Source: Epithemia pelagica
Lineage: Eukaryota; Bacillariophyta; Bacillariophyceae; Surirellales; Surirellaceae
DNA: 64,000 nt
Assembly: GCA_946965045.2 (NCBI GenBank)
Contig: OX337239.1
Location: 2,232,001-2,296,000, forward strand
Reading direction: 5' to 3'
Shown in pieces: positions 1 to 10,652 of this stretch (position 1 is its first letter; each line of letters opens with the position of its first letter). A program made the position numbers and the translations under genes. The notes under the pieces are model-generated. The model did not search any database. It worked only from the letters and a program-made list of their open reading frames with translations, and was not told the DNA's origin.

Positions 1-334
1 TTCGGGATGGAACGTCTGAGTTCAACGATCACCCAAACATAAAAGGGCTCATAACCTACCACGCCAACCTGACCCACCCATACCTCCCATGACGGCTGGG
101 GCTGGCGTCCGCAATAAATCACAACCACCTCACCACGTCGGTCCACGTCAAAACAAGACGTGGAAAGAGTAGATCAAAACAACCTGAAATCCACCCACTA
201 TGAGATGGGAGTCTAAAGTTCCATAACAATCATGACTAGGAGAATAAATTAAATTTCAAGCGTAACATTATGCCATCCAAACCATACAGCAACACTCAAG
301 ACCCCTGTCTACCCGCTCACATGACCAAATCAAT
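1..334. other. AT-rich non-coding stretch at window start
   Basis: No open frame of useful length and no recognisable RNA gene. It lies directly downstream, in minus-strand sense, of the broken ubiquitin-like copy at 335-868. It may hold the 3' end of the Helitron-like element whose Rep-helicase gene is also on the minus strand. I could not identify a terminal CTRR with a preceding hairpin by eye. Confidence 0.5.
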
Positions 335-868
335 TTAACGAAAGAAACACAACAATGGATGCCTTGCCACCAACTTGACCATCATTTCAACATCCAAGGA
401 CAACTGCAAAACCGCCGTCCAATTCTCTCCATAAATCTTTTGGATCACCGCTGCATCGTCATCTAATTCCGCACTCTATCCCGACTTTTTAAGAATCATA
501 AAAGTTGGATCGACCCCCAAAAACTTATACAACTCCGCTTTAACATGGCAAACCTTCCAATAATAGTTAATAATGACGGTGAACTCCCCTAATAATGCAT
601 TCGTAGCCACACGACAAGACAGCCAATTAACCACATTTTCATGGAACGTGACCGGCCATTCGCGACCAGACGGAATGGAACAATCATACCCACGCTCCCA
701 CTCATTCAACAGATCAACATACAAATATGGTGTTGAGACCATTGAGCTCACGTGTGTTCCGTGGACACACTCCCTTGAACCGCCAGCGATCCGACAGACC
801 AACCTGAGCCTGAAATTCCACTGACTTATCGCTTGTCTCAAAATCACAACTATCCATGGACAATTCAA
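335..868 (-). pseudogene. Broken copy of the ubiquitin-like domain protein gene
   Basis: Translated on the minus strand, this segment matches the C-terminal half of the protein encoded at 11596-12738. Shared stretches include a PVTF box, a W-L-x-C-R-V box, the AELYK helix and the FMILKKSG strand, so it is a diverged paralogue. Immediately after KKSG there is an in-frame TAG (codon at about 476-478). The same frame then continues for about 45 more residues that still align with the homologue (AVIQKIYGENW against TVVETIFDDNA) and ends with TAA at 335-337. One nonsense codon in an otherwise alignable frame makes it a pseudogene or truncated gene. The fold appears to be a beta-grasp ubiquitin-like domain; its function is unknown. 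The N-terminal part seen in the other copy is not found in the flanking sequence. It lies downstream of the Helitron gene on the same strand. Confidence 0.7.
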
Positions 869-967
869 TATAATGGCACATGATCTTGACTATTTAACCA
901 ACAACCCAACAGAAATCTATCTCACAGAATTTATGAGACCAATGAAAGCCCGATTTGGCTGTCTGAT

Positions 968-1172
968 GACGGATGATAGAACCGGACTTCACGACTCAAA
1001 TTTCTGACGGAAATGGACTGTCAATCCAAAACCATCAATGCATGTTTGATTTGTACACAAACAATTGATTGGAACGGACAAGAAACGACGCAAGGCCGAC
1101 GGATGATAGAACTGGGCCTCACGAATCAAATTTTTGACGGAAATGTACTGGTGTCAATCCAAAAACATCGAA
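968..1172. repeat. Imperfect 130-bp tandem duplication
   Basis: The motif gacggatgatagaac starts at 968 and again at 1098, and both copies run into related CAAATTT(C/T)TGACGGAAATG and TCAATCCAAAA(A/C)CAT sequence. The period is 130 bp. The duplication lies just past the stop of the Rep-helicase frame, in the 3' flank of that gene. Confidence 0.75.
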
Positions 1173-1179
1173 AGCGGTA

Positions 1180-4100
1180 CTATCCCCTTTCCTCCTCAAA
1201 CAGAACAACCTTTTCAGGTAGCTGTTTAGTCTCCCTGAACAACTCATAGAATCTCGCACACTCTTCCGAAATGCCTCTTGTTTTGTCCAAATTTAACGGC
1301 TGCCGCAAAAACAAACCATTCAAAGTAGCACAACGAGACAAACACACATACACCCAATTATCCGTATAGTCCCATGAACTAATCACCAAATGACGCAACG
1401 ACCTTCCCTGCAATTTATGTCCTGTTCGTGCATTTGATACATTAATCGGAAACTGCTTCAGCCTCATAGTCTTCTTTATCCTCACATTCCTACCAAATTC
1501 CGGCAGAAGAAACTGAACAGTCGCTGTAACTTTTGTAGCCTCCAAATTCACTACGAAACCTTCAACACCATCTTGCATTGTCACTCTCAAACTCTGAACT
1601 TGTGACACACTGACACACCAAACAAAGTAGCCATCAATACATATCTTCTCCATATCACCAACTGTAACTCCTGGCATCAACACAACTTCACGGAAAGTGC
1701 ACATTGCCCCATTAGCAACACACCTCTCAACATCGATATTGTCATTAATCATCAATGGACGACCATAGTAAAATTTCAACAATGGGTCGTAATGCTTATT
1801 ATCTTTACTCTTAACATGTCCTTCACCACAATACGCATATAACATGTCTTTACTGGCCGAATTAAAGTCCACATAGTCTCTTCTCGTCTTTGGCTTCTTC
1901 CAACGCAAGTCAGACGCACGAACGCAAATCGTATGCAAAGGGGGGTCCCTTTCCGGATCCTTTGAATGTGTTTCTGTTAAATGTTTGCAAAAGATGGCAT
2001 CGTTAATAGCCGCACGATCAATGTTGGACTTTGTGGCATAATCTGCCGTAGACGGTATGTCGCTCTCACGTGGCCCCCGTGGACTACCAACAACACGTGT
2101 ATTCAATGTATCCAGATCTATTGCATCAGGCCCAATATCTCTATACCTTGAAAGCAGTTCACCGTAATCTGGATCGTCGACGAATCTATGATTAGTTCGA
2201 AGCTCCATAAACGTATGTACCCATTCATACCAATGTTCAAGATCCTTATACACAAACAAGGGGTATCCTTTCACGGGTTTCAACTGCGTAAAATCCCCAG
2301 CAAATAACACAGGAATTCCTCCATATCGGGCAGTTGCATTTTCTTTGTTCTCACGCAGTTTATGATGCAGACTTATAAGCACATCTTTGGATGCAAACGA
2401 AATTTCATCCACAACCAACATATACGCATTTGTCCACTCCTCGACCTCTCCATCAACCTCTCGATTTATAGCACAGGCATTATGGGTTGTTTCACCATTT
2501 ATACCAACAGCAGCCGCACCAGTAAGCGCGGTCACAACAATAGTCCGCTTGTCGTACTTAACACTCAAATTGCGGCACATGCTTTTGGCATATCGGACAA
2601 CCGATTTTAAAACATGGCTTTTCCCCGTACCACCTGCACCAGAAAGGAACGCGATGTATTGATGACCTCTATTCACTTTTTCCAATTCTTTTTTGCGTAA
2701 ACTAAGAAACCTCGTATTCTGGTGGTTTGCCTCCAGTTCATCTTCGGAGTCGGCTGCTGCTTGTGTTCTATTTGCCTCCTTATATAATTCCAGCACAAAC
2801 GCAGCTACTATTGACTCAAAAGCTCTTTTTTGATCCACATCAGATCTAAAACACACATCCGCATACGCCCGAATATTCTCCAATGTCCCAGTTGCCTGCA
2901 GGTGACTGTTAGCATCTACACCCATCACACGCTCACGAAAACGGACAGACAGTTCATGCAAACTTCTATAAGTGATTCTTCTTGATTCAAATACCTTCTC
3001 ATCCACACTTGCATGCTGTACAAAGGTAGCACTGTCTGCCTGCTCATCAAAACTGACACGAAACACTGATGGCGACGAGTCAGGCAACTCCGGACAGACC
3101 ACCAAGTTTTCACCACATTTGTTTGTCCCACATGACCGAATAAACCTGCTATCAACTGCCAACAATCCATCAGCGTTTCTTAACAACGGCGGACTCACAT
3201 CCAGGCACGAAATCAATTCATCAAAAACTGCATCCATGCCAGGGTCGATTCCTGTTTCGCACTCTTCCTCAGAATCACTTGCATCACCAACAACAAGCGA
3301 TGGTTGCTGTGTCACTCTTTCTAGAGAATCGCTCGGTCTCCCGCAATTAAGACTATTACGACAGTCTTGTATGTTTGAAAGAACCGTCAAATGCTGTTTT
3401 AAAATGATACCACCTGCCAAACCCTGCTGGAATTTCCCCAGATATCTCCTGTTCCCTGATCTAAGATCCCCTGTCTGCCGAAAGGGGTAAAAAAGAAGGC
3501 AGGCCTTCTTTGCATAAGATTCCATGGCTGCCAAACCAGAATCAAGAACAACATCTCCCGATGCATCAACATTGTCAATTGACCGGTCCCCAAAAAATTT
3601 TGTATCAACAAAATCCAGAAAGGAAATAAGTGGAATTTTGTCTTTCTTATTTTTTTTCAACACCAAATTACCCCGCGACGGATGCTCTGCTACCCACTCC
3701 ATTCCACGGTTTTTAGAGGTCGCACGCCCAACAGAATAACTGCAGAGGAAGTCATAAAGACACACACCCTCTAAATCATGTGGCCTATATAAGTAATCAG
3801 CCACAGACGATTTCAGGAAAACCTCGCCGTCATAGGCATCACACGAAAACTTCTCAAGTTTGTCTGACTCAAAATCCCTGAGATCAACATATGCAAATTC
3901 ATGCGAAAACCCAAAACGAGACTCATTCCTCAACAAAAACGCTGCCATTGGTGCACTGCATACGTGTGCCCCCGTAGAAAGCAAAACAGCACCAATTAGC
4001 CCACGCATACCGTGCAGGACTCTGTCATTATCAGTATCGGCAGTGTTATTCTCCCGATTCTCATTGACCCCTAAATCGTTGCTTAAATACGTCTTCATTT

Positions 4101-6411
4101 TACGAACCATATGCTTCGCGGCAGAAGCAAAATGCTCATTGTCCTCATTCTGCGTATTCTTCGACACATAGCATGTCATATACATGACACTACCACCATC
4201 GACACCCGCAACCACATTGGTGTTACAAGCAAACAGATTACTTGCCGCACGATTATGGATATTCATCATAACATCTGCTCTGGAACGCTTATGACCTACA
4301 TGGAAAAGCTGTCGTGCACGGTTGTTCCCTTTCCAGTCGTACCAATTAGTGTAATGCTCATCAAAAACCAAAGTGGTTTTTTCAAAGGGAAGGTTGGGAA
4401 TCTTCATCCGGCATTCTCCCCCTTTTTTGAAACATGCTGTACAGTGATTCGAATTATGTAGGTTCCTCAAAGCTGCGACAAACCTTGCAGCTTGTTTATC
4501 GTCGAGGATCTTCGGAACAAACGGATGATTATGCCGCATCAATGCAAACTCCATAAGTAGCTGATATTTTGTGTGTTGTGAAGAAACATGTGGCCAAAAC
4601 GGTTCATCGTCCCCCCCCTGCAGAGAAAACATTGGGTCAAGTAGGATTTTTACCAGATCCTCACTTGAGTAGCCTTTGTCACAAGTCCCACACTTCATAA
4701 TTTGTTTCCCACCGAAAGCCGTCTTTCCAGCCCGTGTACGGAGATTTCGCAAGTCCTGCGCACTGCAGTGCTCTAAGACAGACCCAGAGCAGCCATCATT
4801 TGTGCACACCGGTTGACAATCGTTACCATGCAATTCTGCACTTGACACGGCTGACACATATTTCTCCATTTGCTTCTTGAACGTATCCCTGAGGCTTTCA
4901 TCCGATAGCCCATTTAGCAATTTTGCCCAATCTTTCACCCACAGCAGAAAATGTGCATGTAGGGTTTTTCGTCCCTGTTCCTCAACTGCGTAACACCACC
5001 CACTTATGTCTCCAAATATTCCAAAGCAGGGTTTGTTTTTCTGTTCAGTTTCGTCCCACCCTATCAAATGTGCGATTGTAATCCGGAGTACATTCTCAAA
5101 ATCAAATGCACACAGCCCTGGATTATCAACCCTAATTTCCTTACATTCCTTAGCATATTTTGCAAGTTCACTGAAATCACAAGTGAATGGATCGGGTGGT
5201 GGACGCTCGCCCGTCCCGTCCGTCGACATTACCCTGATTCTGTAGTTAATTGCATCCTCTGGTGTAATGGTAAACAACAAAGACGGCAAACCATGATGCG
5301 AAATCATCGAAAACATTCTCTGTCGGGCCCTTTTTGCCGCACCCGACGTATGGCCCATGGAAGAAGTAATCGCTCTCAACTTTTGAAGAAACATGTATCC
5401 CGGGGTGGAACATGACACGTTGTCCTGCATCATCCGCAAGGCCTCCTCAATTGCCTCTGTCGAAATATCTGGAAACGACTGTGCTTGTGAATCAGACACC
5501 CTAAGGAAAGTATTGGCAACCATTCTTTTTCTCTCAAACATATTATGAAGGACACATATAAAGGCTGCCCCATGAAAACGTGATGGGGCTAACATAGACA
5601 AATGTTTCAGATACCCAACCCCCTGCCGCGATTCACCCTCCGAATTACGACCGCCAATTCCGTAGGGAAACTGAAGGGGGAACGCACGAATCAAGTTGTC
5701 ACCCTCATAATCACGGAGTAGATGTGGGGTTGGCCGGGATATCAATGTTGCTTGCTTGTCAGACTCTGGTGTTACTAAATTTTCTACAGAAGCATTTCTG
5801 AACTCCTGCTGAGTCGCAAACCCACCATTACCTGTTTTGGGTTCATCAGAGTCCGGGAAAACCGCATTGATTTCAAAAACCAGCTCGACATTTGACGACG
5901 ATTCAGGAACAATCTCTGCTTTGTCAAGGAAAATTGGTTTCAGCATTGCATCTGTTGGGAGATCATATTCTGCATATAGTGGGTTATTTGCTTTTAACCA
6001 TAACAGTGCATTTTGCATTTTTTCCCATCTCACTTCGGTTTTCTCCCTCACTTTTGCACGCTGGGATGACGTAAACGGGCCGCATAATACCACCGCGATT
6101 GTAGGAATGTATAACTTCTTTTCTGCGTTTTCTTCCCCACCCAAGCTATCATTGCTTTCTCCTTGCTGGTGTCGTCGTGTGGTTGCCTCATTACACCAAT
6201 TAACAACGCCATTGACGGCATCAAGGTCATTATAGTACAGCGAATGCCATCCCCTTATTGATTTATGGCTACCAGCGGTAAATGAAAAAATGTGTTTGTT
6301 TGTCCTAGCGGGCGCTATCATAGCCAATTCAACCTCATTAAGGTCTGTCAAACACACAGGAGGCTTTCCAATCGATAGGCCGTTAACAATGGCATAGCGT
6401 GGTGGGTGCAG
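1180..6411 (-). CDS. Helitron-like Rep/PIF1-helicase, main frame
   Basis: This is the rolling-circle transposase of a Helitron-type DNA transposon, expected to nick, unwind and transfer one DNA strand. Visible in order are: a PRYAIVNGLSIG-type N-terminal box typical of Helitron proteins (first residues of this frame); the HUH-type metal motif as LHAHFLLW near residue 470; a Y-x3-Y-x2-K double-tyrosine motif (YMTCYVSK) near 730; and a PIF1/RecD-like SF1 helicase with Walker A GAGGTGKS near 1240, Walker B DEIS near 1320, GDFTQLKP, and a late S-N-A-R-T-GHKLQG box. The length (about 1740 residues) suits a RepHel protein. The frame is open upstream to 6411, where an in-frame TGA (6412-6414) stops it. 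The matching N-terminal part lies in another frame at 6348-6800, which implies a one-base deletion near 6411-6415. All catalytic motifs look intact, so the element may have been active recently. Confidence 0.9.
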   Translation of the reverse strand: MHPPRYAIVNGLSIGKPPVCLTDLNEVELAMIAPARTNKHIFSFTAGSHKSIRGWHSLYYNDLDAVNGVVNWCNEATTRRHQQGESNDSLGGEENAEKKLYIPTIAVVLCGPFTSSQRAKVREKTEVRWEKMQNALLWLKANNPLYAEYDLPTDAMLKPIFLDKAEIVPESSSNVELVFEINAVFPDSDEPKTGNGGFATQQEFRNASVENLVTPESDKQATLISRPTPHLLRDYEGDNLIRAFPLQFPYGIGGRNSEGESRQGVGYLKHLSMLAPSRFHGAAFICVLHNMFERKRMVANTFLRVSDSQAQSFPDISTEAIEEALRMMQDNVSCSTPGYMFLQKLRAITSSMGHTSGAAKRARQRMFSMISHHGLPSLLFTITPEDAINYRIRVMSTDGTGERPPPDPFTCDFSELAKYAKECKEIRVDNPGLCAFDFENVLRITIAHLIGWDETEQKNKPCFGIFGDISGWCYAVEEQGRKTLHAHFLLWVKDWAKLLNGLSDESLRDTFKKQMEKYVSAVSSAELHGNDCQPVCTNDGCSGSVLEHCSAQDLRNLRTRAGKTAFGGKQIMKCGTCDKGYSSEDLVKILLDPMFSLQGGDDEPFWPHVSSQHTKYQLLMEFALMRHNHPFVPKILDDKQAARFVAALRNLHNSNHCTACFKKGGECRMKIPNLPFEKTTLVFDEHYTNWYDWKGNNRARQLFHVGHKRSRADVMMNIHNRAASNLFACNTNVVAGVDGGSVMYMTCYVSKNTQNEDNEHFASAAKHMVRKMKTYLSNDLGVNENRENNTADTDNDRVLHGMRGLIGAVLLSTGAHVCSAPMAAFLLRNESRFGFSHEFAYVDLRDFESDKLEKFSCDAYDGEVFLKSSVADYLYRPHDLEGVCLYDFLCSYSVGRATSKNRGMEWVAEHPSRGNLVLKKNKKDKIPLISFLDFVDTKFFGDRSIDNVDASGDVVLDSGLAAMESYAKKACLLFYPFRQTGDLRSGNRRYLGKFQQGLAGGIILKQHLTVLSNIQDCRNSLNCGRPSDSLERVTQQPSLVVGDASDSEEECETGIDPGMDAVFDELISCLDVSPPLLRNADGLLAVDSRFIRSCGTNKCGENLVVCPELPDSSPSVFRVSFDEQADSATFVQHASVDEKVFESRRITYRSLHELSVRFRERVMGVDANSHLQATGTLENIRAYADVCFRSDVDQKRAFESIVAAFVLELYKEANRTQAAADSEDELEANHQNTRFLSLRKKELEKVNRGHQYIAFLSGAGGTGKSHVLKSVVRYAKSMCRNLSVKYDKRTIVVTALTGAAAVGINGETTHNACAINREVDGEVEEWTNAYMLVVDEISFASKDVLISLHHKLRENKENATARYGGIPVLFAGDFTQLKPVKGYPLFVYKDLEHWYEWVHTFMELRTNHRFVDDPDYGELLSRYRDIGPDAIDLDTLNTRVVGSPRGPRESDIPSTADYATKSNIDRAAINDAIFCKHLTETHSKDPERDPPLHTICVRASDLRWKKPKTRRDYVDFNSASKDMLYAYCGEGHVKSKDNKHYDPLLKFYYGRPLMINDNIDVERCVANGAMCTFREVVLMPGVTVGDMEKICIDGYFVWCVSVSQVQSLRVTMQDGVEGFVVNLEATKVTATVQFLLPEFGRNVRIKKTMRLKQFPINVSNARTGHKLQGRSLRHLVISSWDYTDNWVYVCLSRCATLNGLFLRQPLNLDKTRGISEECARFYELFRETKQLPEKVVLFEEERG

Positions 6412-6800
6412 TCACCTTTCTTGTTTTTCATGTTCTGAAGGTGCGAGTGACATGCCCTACAGCATCCAAGGCCTTCTTTTGTGCCCTTTTTGGCGGGGTA
6501 TGATTTGGGGGACAAAACCAAATTGTTCAGAAACTTATACTCCTTTCGCCTAGTCGTATAACAGTGCTGTGTATAGTGCTTCTGGATAGCAACCTGCCCT
6601 TCCTGTTTAATCCCATACTCCAACAAACCCAAGTTCTTCTTCGACAACACAGAACACAAACGTTTGTGACGGATGTCCTGTATGGTCAAGCATTTCTCAT
6701 CACCGTATGGAATCAATGTGTCACAAACACAGCATATTTTTGCGTTGGAGTTGCCCTGTGCGTCTGTGTACAACAACCCTTGCGCGCAGATTCTGCATTT
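6348..6800 (-). pseudogene. Helitron Rep N-terminal zinc-finger part, out of frame
   Basis: This frame carries CxxC pairs (CRIC, CCVC near its start; C-C-R-A-C-H near its end) followed by HSHLQNMKNKKG, as found upstream of the PRYAxxNGL box in Helitron proteins. It has no ATG: reading back, the frame is closed by TAG at 6801-6803. At its 3' end it overlaps the main Rep-helicase frame by about 60 bases in a different frame. The natural continuation would switch frame close to the GGTGAC at 6411-6416, so one missing base explains the break. The missing start could be an upstream exon or a true 5' truncation against the adjacent microsatellite. A programmed shift is less likely, because the alternative frame has a TGA right beside the junction. 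Confidence 0.75.
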
Positions 6801-6884
6801 CTAATGCCCTGTGATCTTGCCCTAAAATCTGCATTCATGACTAAAATGAAGCTAAAAATTTAATAAACAAAATGCATGTCGCTG

Positions 6885-7395
<511 letters not shown>

Positions 7396-9161
7396 TATGT
7401 TACTCAGTGTAAGTCGCTGTAAGCACGAAAGCTGTGGCGGGAATTCCTTTGTTGTCAGAAACAACTATTGAGGAAGCCTCTTTTCCAACAGCCGCGTTGC
7501 CGTAGTACCCGACTAATTACGAAACGCGGGCCCCTCACACCGTAGTAATCCAGGTTGTCAGTATATCACAGACAATAATGTCACGTGACTGGCAGCTTCA
7601 CCTGTTAGGGATCCACGCACTGAGCCTGTCCTTGTAGTCTTGATACTTGAGTCTTGCCCAATCACTGTGGGATCGCCAGTCCCTTGCCCGTACTCCACAC
7701 GGCCGACGACAGACGGCGTCCTCGGTCAACCAAGATTCAGATTTCCGTTCAGATCGCGAATCAGTCGCCCTCTTCACACGGCCGACGACAGACGATGTCG
7801 TAAGACAACCGAGATTCAGTTTCGGTCCCGCGGAATCAGTCGCCCTGTCCGTGATGCAGAAAAGAGTACCGACTATGTGGCGAGCACAGCCGCGACAGAT
7901 GTTTCGTTAGTGCGCAATGATGTGCCGTAGCACGCGGAGTTGTACCTGTCGAGTACTTTAAACTCCGCCCCCCTGACGGTATCCAGCCGGTCTGGCAAGG
8001 ATCGCCCTCTTGTCAACCTTTCGGTCTACTTGTACTCAAGGTACGGGATGGGGGTGTACAACAATCTCTAGGGATTGGAAATCCAGTTGCCGGTTGGATT
8101 GGTTACCACCGATGGTTCCCCGGATTTTGTTAGCAAAGACACAGAACTCACACACGGAATCAAGCGACACACTTCCTTCCTCAGATCGTTTCGCACAAAC
8201 ACACGTGGTTACACGTGGTAACTCAGCCGCCACAAGAACACGCGGTTACACAACAATACGTGTGATAAACTTCGTACCAAGTACCAACAACCAACCGACA
8301 AATTATGCTGTGAGCTGTGAACTGTGAACCAGCACCGGAAAACAAAATAATGAAAGCAAGAAATAATGAGACAAGATGGATGGAGTGGATGCTGATCAGT
8401 TCCAATCCGTAATGTACTAGAAAAACGTGGACGGCACACAACTAACACGCCGGACTACTACGTTAATCACCACGCTAGAATAGTACCACAGACTGTACTA
8501 GTGTTGTGTTTCACGCTGCGGTCGTGTTTGATTGTTGAATATGTGTGGTGCTTGAAAGATCGTGGAAATAGACTGCACGCCGTGGGCTGGTGGGAACGGA
8601 CTAGGTAATTTGATTGCTGTGCATCGCGTTGTTGTGTCTCTGTCAGCATTGGCATCTCCCCCGGTACGGCGTGGTGTTTCACGCTCTTGTGTTCCACGGT
8701 CCTCTTGCGGTCGTGGTTGATTGTTGAATCTGTTGTTGTTTGTGGTGTCTCCGATTGCATTGGCACTTCGTCGGGTGGTTCACGCTGCTGCATTCGTGGT
8801 TGATTGTTGGGTATGTGTGAAAATTGTTGTCGGTTGTGTTCCACGGTCCTCTTGCGGTCGTGGTTGATTGTTGAATCTGTGTGCTGTTTGTGATGTCTCC
8901 GAATGCATTGGCACTTCGCCCGGTGATTCACGCTGCTGCATTTGTGGTTGATTGTTGGGTATGTGTGTAAATTGTTGTGTGTCCTGATGATGACATAAAT
9001 GGACCGTTGCAGTCCACGGTACGACTCGACCTGGATTCGACGTTAATGGACTGATGGAGATGGCACGACAATCAACCATAACAGCATTCATTTCCTGTTG
9101 ATCTCATAAATCCAGCTGAGAACAATTGGTGTCTTATCTGGAGAAAGTTGAGTAAGACAGC
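7396..9161. other. Non-coding stretch with two tandem repeat families
   Basis: No convincing gene. A 79-bp unit is repeated twice: CACACGGCCGACGACAGACG occurs at 7696 and 7775, with matching downstream sequence ending in CAGTCGCCCT. A second family occupies about 8630-8990: a 148-bp unit (TGTCTCCGA(T/A)TGCATTGGC at 8746 and 8894) containing TGTTCCACGGTCCTCTTGCG and TCGTGGTTGATTGTTG, plus a diverged partial copy just before it. The open frames seen across it on the minus strand are by-products of the repeats. Confidence 0.7.
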
Positions 9162-10042
9162 ATGGTGAGTTCCGTTCGTCGTGCAATAACCATGGTGCTT
9201 GGCCCGGCGCTTACTTACCGTCCCCATTTTTGCAGACCAACGCAACAGAAACATCCGATGTGTCTCAGGGTGCACACAGAGTGGTTACTCCCGTTAAGCT
9301 CAAGAGGAGTCCATTTGCTTCGAAAGGGAAGAAGAAAGTGAAGGACGTCCGTGCATCTGCGGCTGGGCCACAGGTGACGGAAGTTCACCTCGAACAGTGT
9401 GGTCCGAAGGGAGCGTTTATTGTTGGGTATCTTAAGCTTCAGAAGGCGGGTGTTGAAGAATCGGGATATCTGAAGCCAGTCACTGACGAAATTCTCAATA
9501 GTGCGCAAGGCGAGCTCGAATCGTATGACATGCGCATCACGACCCTACACCGTCGTGTGTCGCGCGAAAAGAACCTTCCGTTGGTGAAGGGCCCCCCCAA
9601 GCCGAACCAAGGTGTTTTTTTCTGGCCATGTGTTGTCGCGTGCCCGCCTACCGAGCACGATCCGTTGGTTGATAACACTGCGCACGCGCAGCTCAAGAAA
9701 GAATTCGCGGAGAAGCTAATCGAGATTCTTGAGCGCGCGGACAATGAGAACCCCAATGTTACTTGGGAAAAGGACTATATTTACAAGGCGGAGTTCGACC
9801 ACACTCAGAGCCCGCCTCGCGCGCTTGATCATCTATTTACAGATGAGCACGTGGCGGAAATAATCGATAGCTACTTGGCCGAGGAAAGGAGTCCCACGAC
9901 GGATTTTTATTCCCAGTTTTTTGACGGTGGTGAAGGTGGTGAACACGTGGAACATGACTCGGTTTTCAGCGTCGACCGTAACGGTCGTTATTCGAATGTC
10001 GCGCGCTTCAAGTTCGGATATCCCGGCATGACTCAAGGCTGA
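9162..10042 (+). CDS. Unrecognised protein; intron directly after the start codon
   Basis: A frame from 9236 to 10042 has no ATG near its 5' end but begins right after a good acceptor (TTTTTGCAG at 9227-9235). Upstream, ATG at 9162-9164 is followed at once by the donor GTGAGT. Removing intron 9165-9235 (71 nt) joins ATG to ACC AAC GCA in frame and gives a protein of about 270 residues. It has a Lys-rich basic patch near residue 30 (KGKKKVKD), then a mixed alpha/beta core with VFFWPCVVACPP, and an acidic tail. There is no signal peptide or membrane segment. I do not recognise the family. It is surrounded by the Helitron gene and the ubiquitin-like genes, so it may belong to that accessory set, but this is inference. 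The same ATG|intron layout is seen in the eS17 gene at 34082-34664. Confidence 0.6.
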
Positions 10043-10652
10043 GGTCTTGTATGAAGAGCACGGAGAGATTGGCCTTTGATTAGTTGTTGTAGTAATCTAA
10101 TCTAGAAGTCTTAAGGCCGGCGCCGCAAGTGTTTTGTGCTTATAGGGTTGCATACAGATACAGGTGGTTGTCCTTCACTGCGATTCGCGGTGATTCTCCT
10201 ACTTTCATTTTCCTCTCGCTCTGCACATGACAGCACTGTTGGGCGGAACAACAAGAGCGGTCGAAGTCGATCGTTTCGAGGTAGCTTTAAGAGAAGAAGC
10301 CAAGCCACATCGTCTACCGCTGGTGTTTCAACCTCATTTGCAATCACCACAGTCAAACCAGCACCAGTGGCATTGCAAGGATTGGTTCCCAAAACTAATT
10401 GTTGGACGATTGTGCTACTTTCTCAAGTTCCGTTGTCCATTTGGCTCTCACTCCCTATGGAAATGAACAAGAAGATCCCAACAAGAAGATCCCTATAGAA
10501 AAGAACAAGAAGATGAATGCAAAAGAAACTACTGTCACCTAAATTGAGACGTGGTAAAGACGCAGACGGCGGAAAGGTACTCAATTTTTCACGTCAAAAA
10601 ACAATGGTGTTTGGTTTCTTGATCCGCCGCAACTGGAGACGAGCCGCAACAA
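10043..10652. other. Intergenic, no gene seen
   Basis: About 600 bp between the convergent ends of the gene at 9162-10042 (plus) and the gene at 10653-11312 (minus). The frames present are short and show no motif. Confidence 0.4.

Noticed and set aside
6405..6430. Programmed -1 frameshift in the Helitron gene (GAAAAAC upstream)
   Set aside because: The heptamer does not fit the X-XXY-YYZ rule, and the -1 frame contains a TGA between that site and the conserved box.
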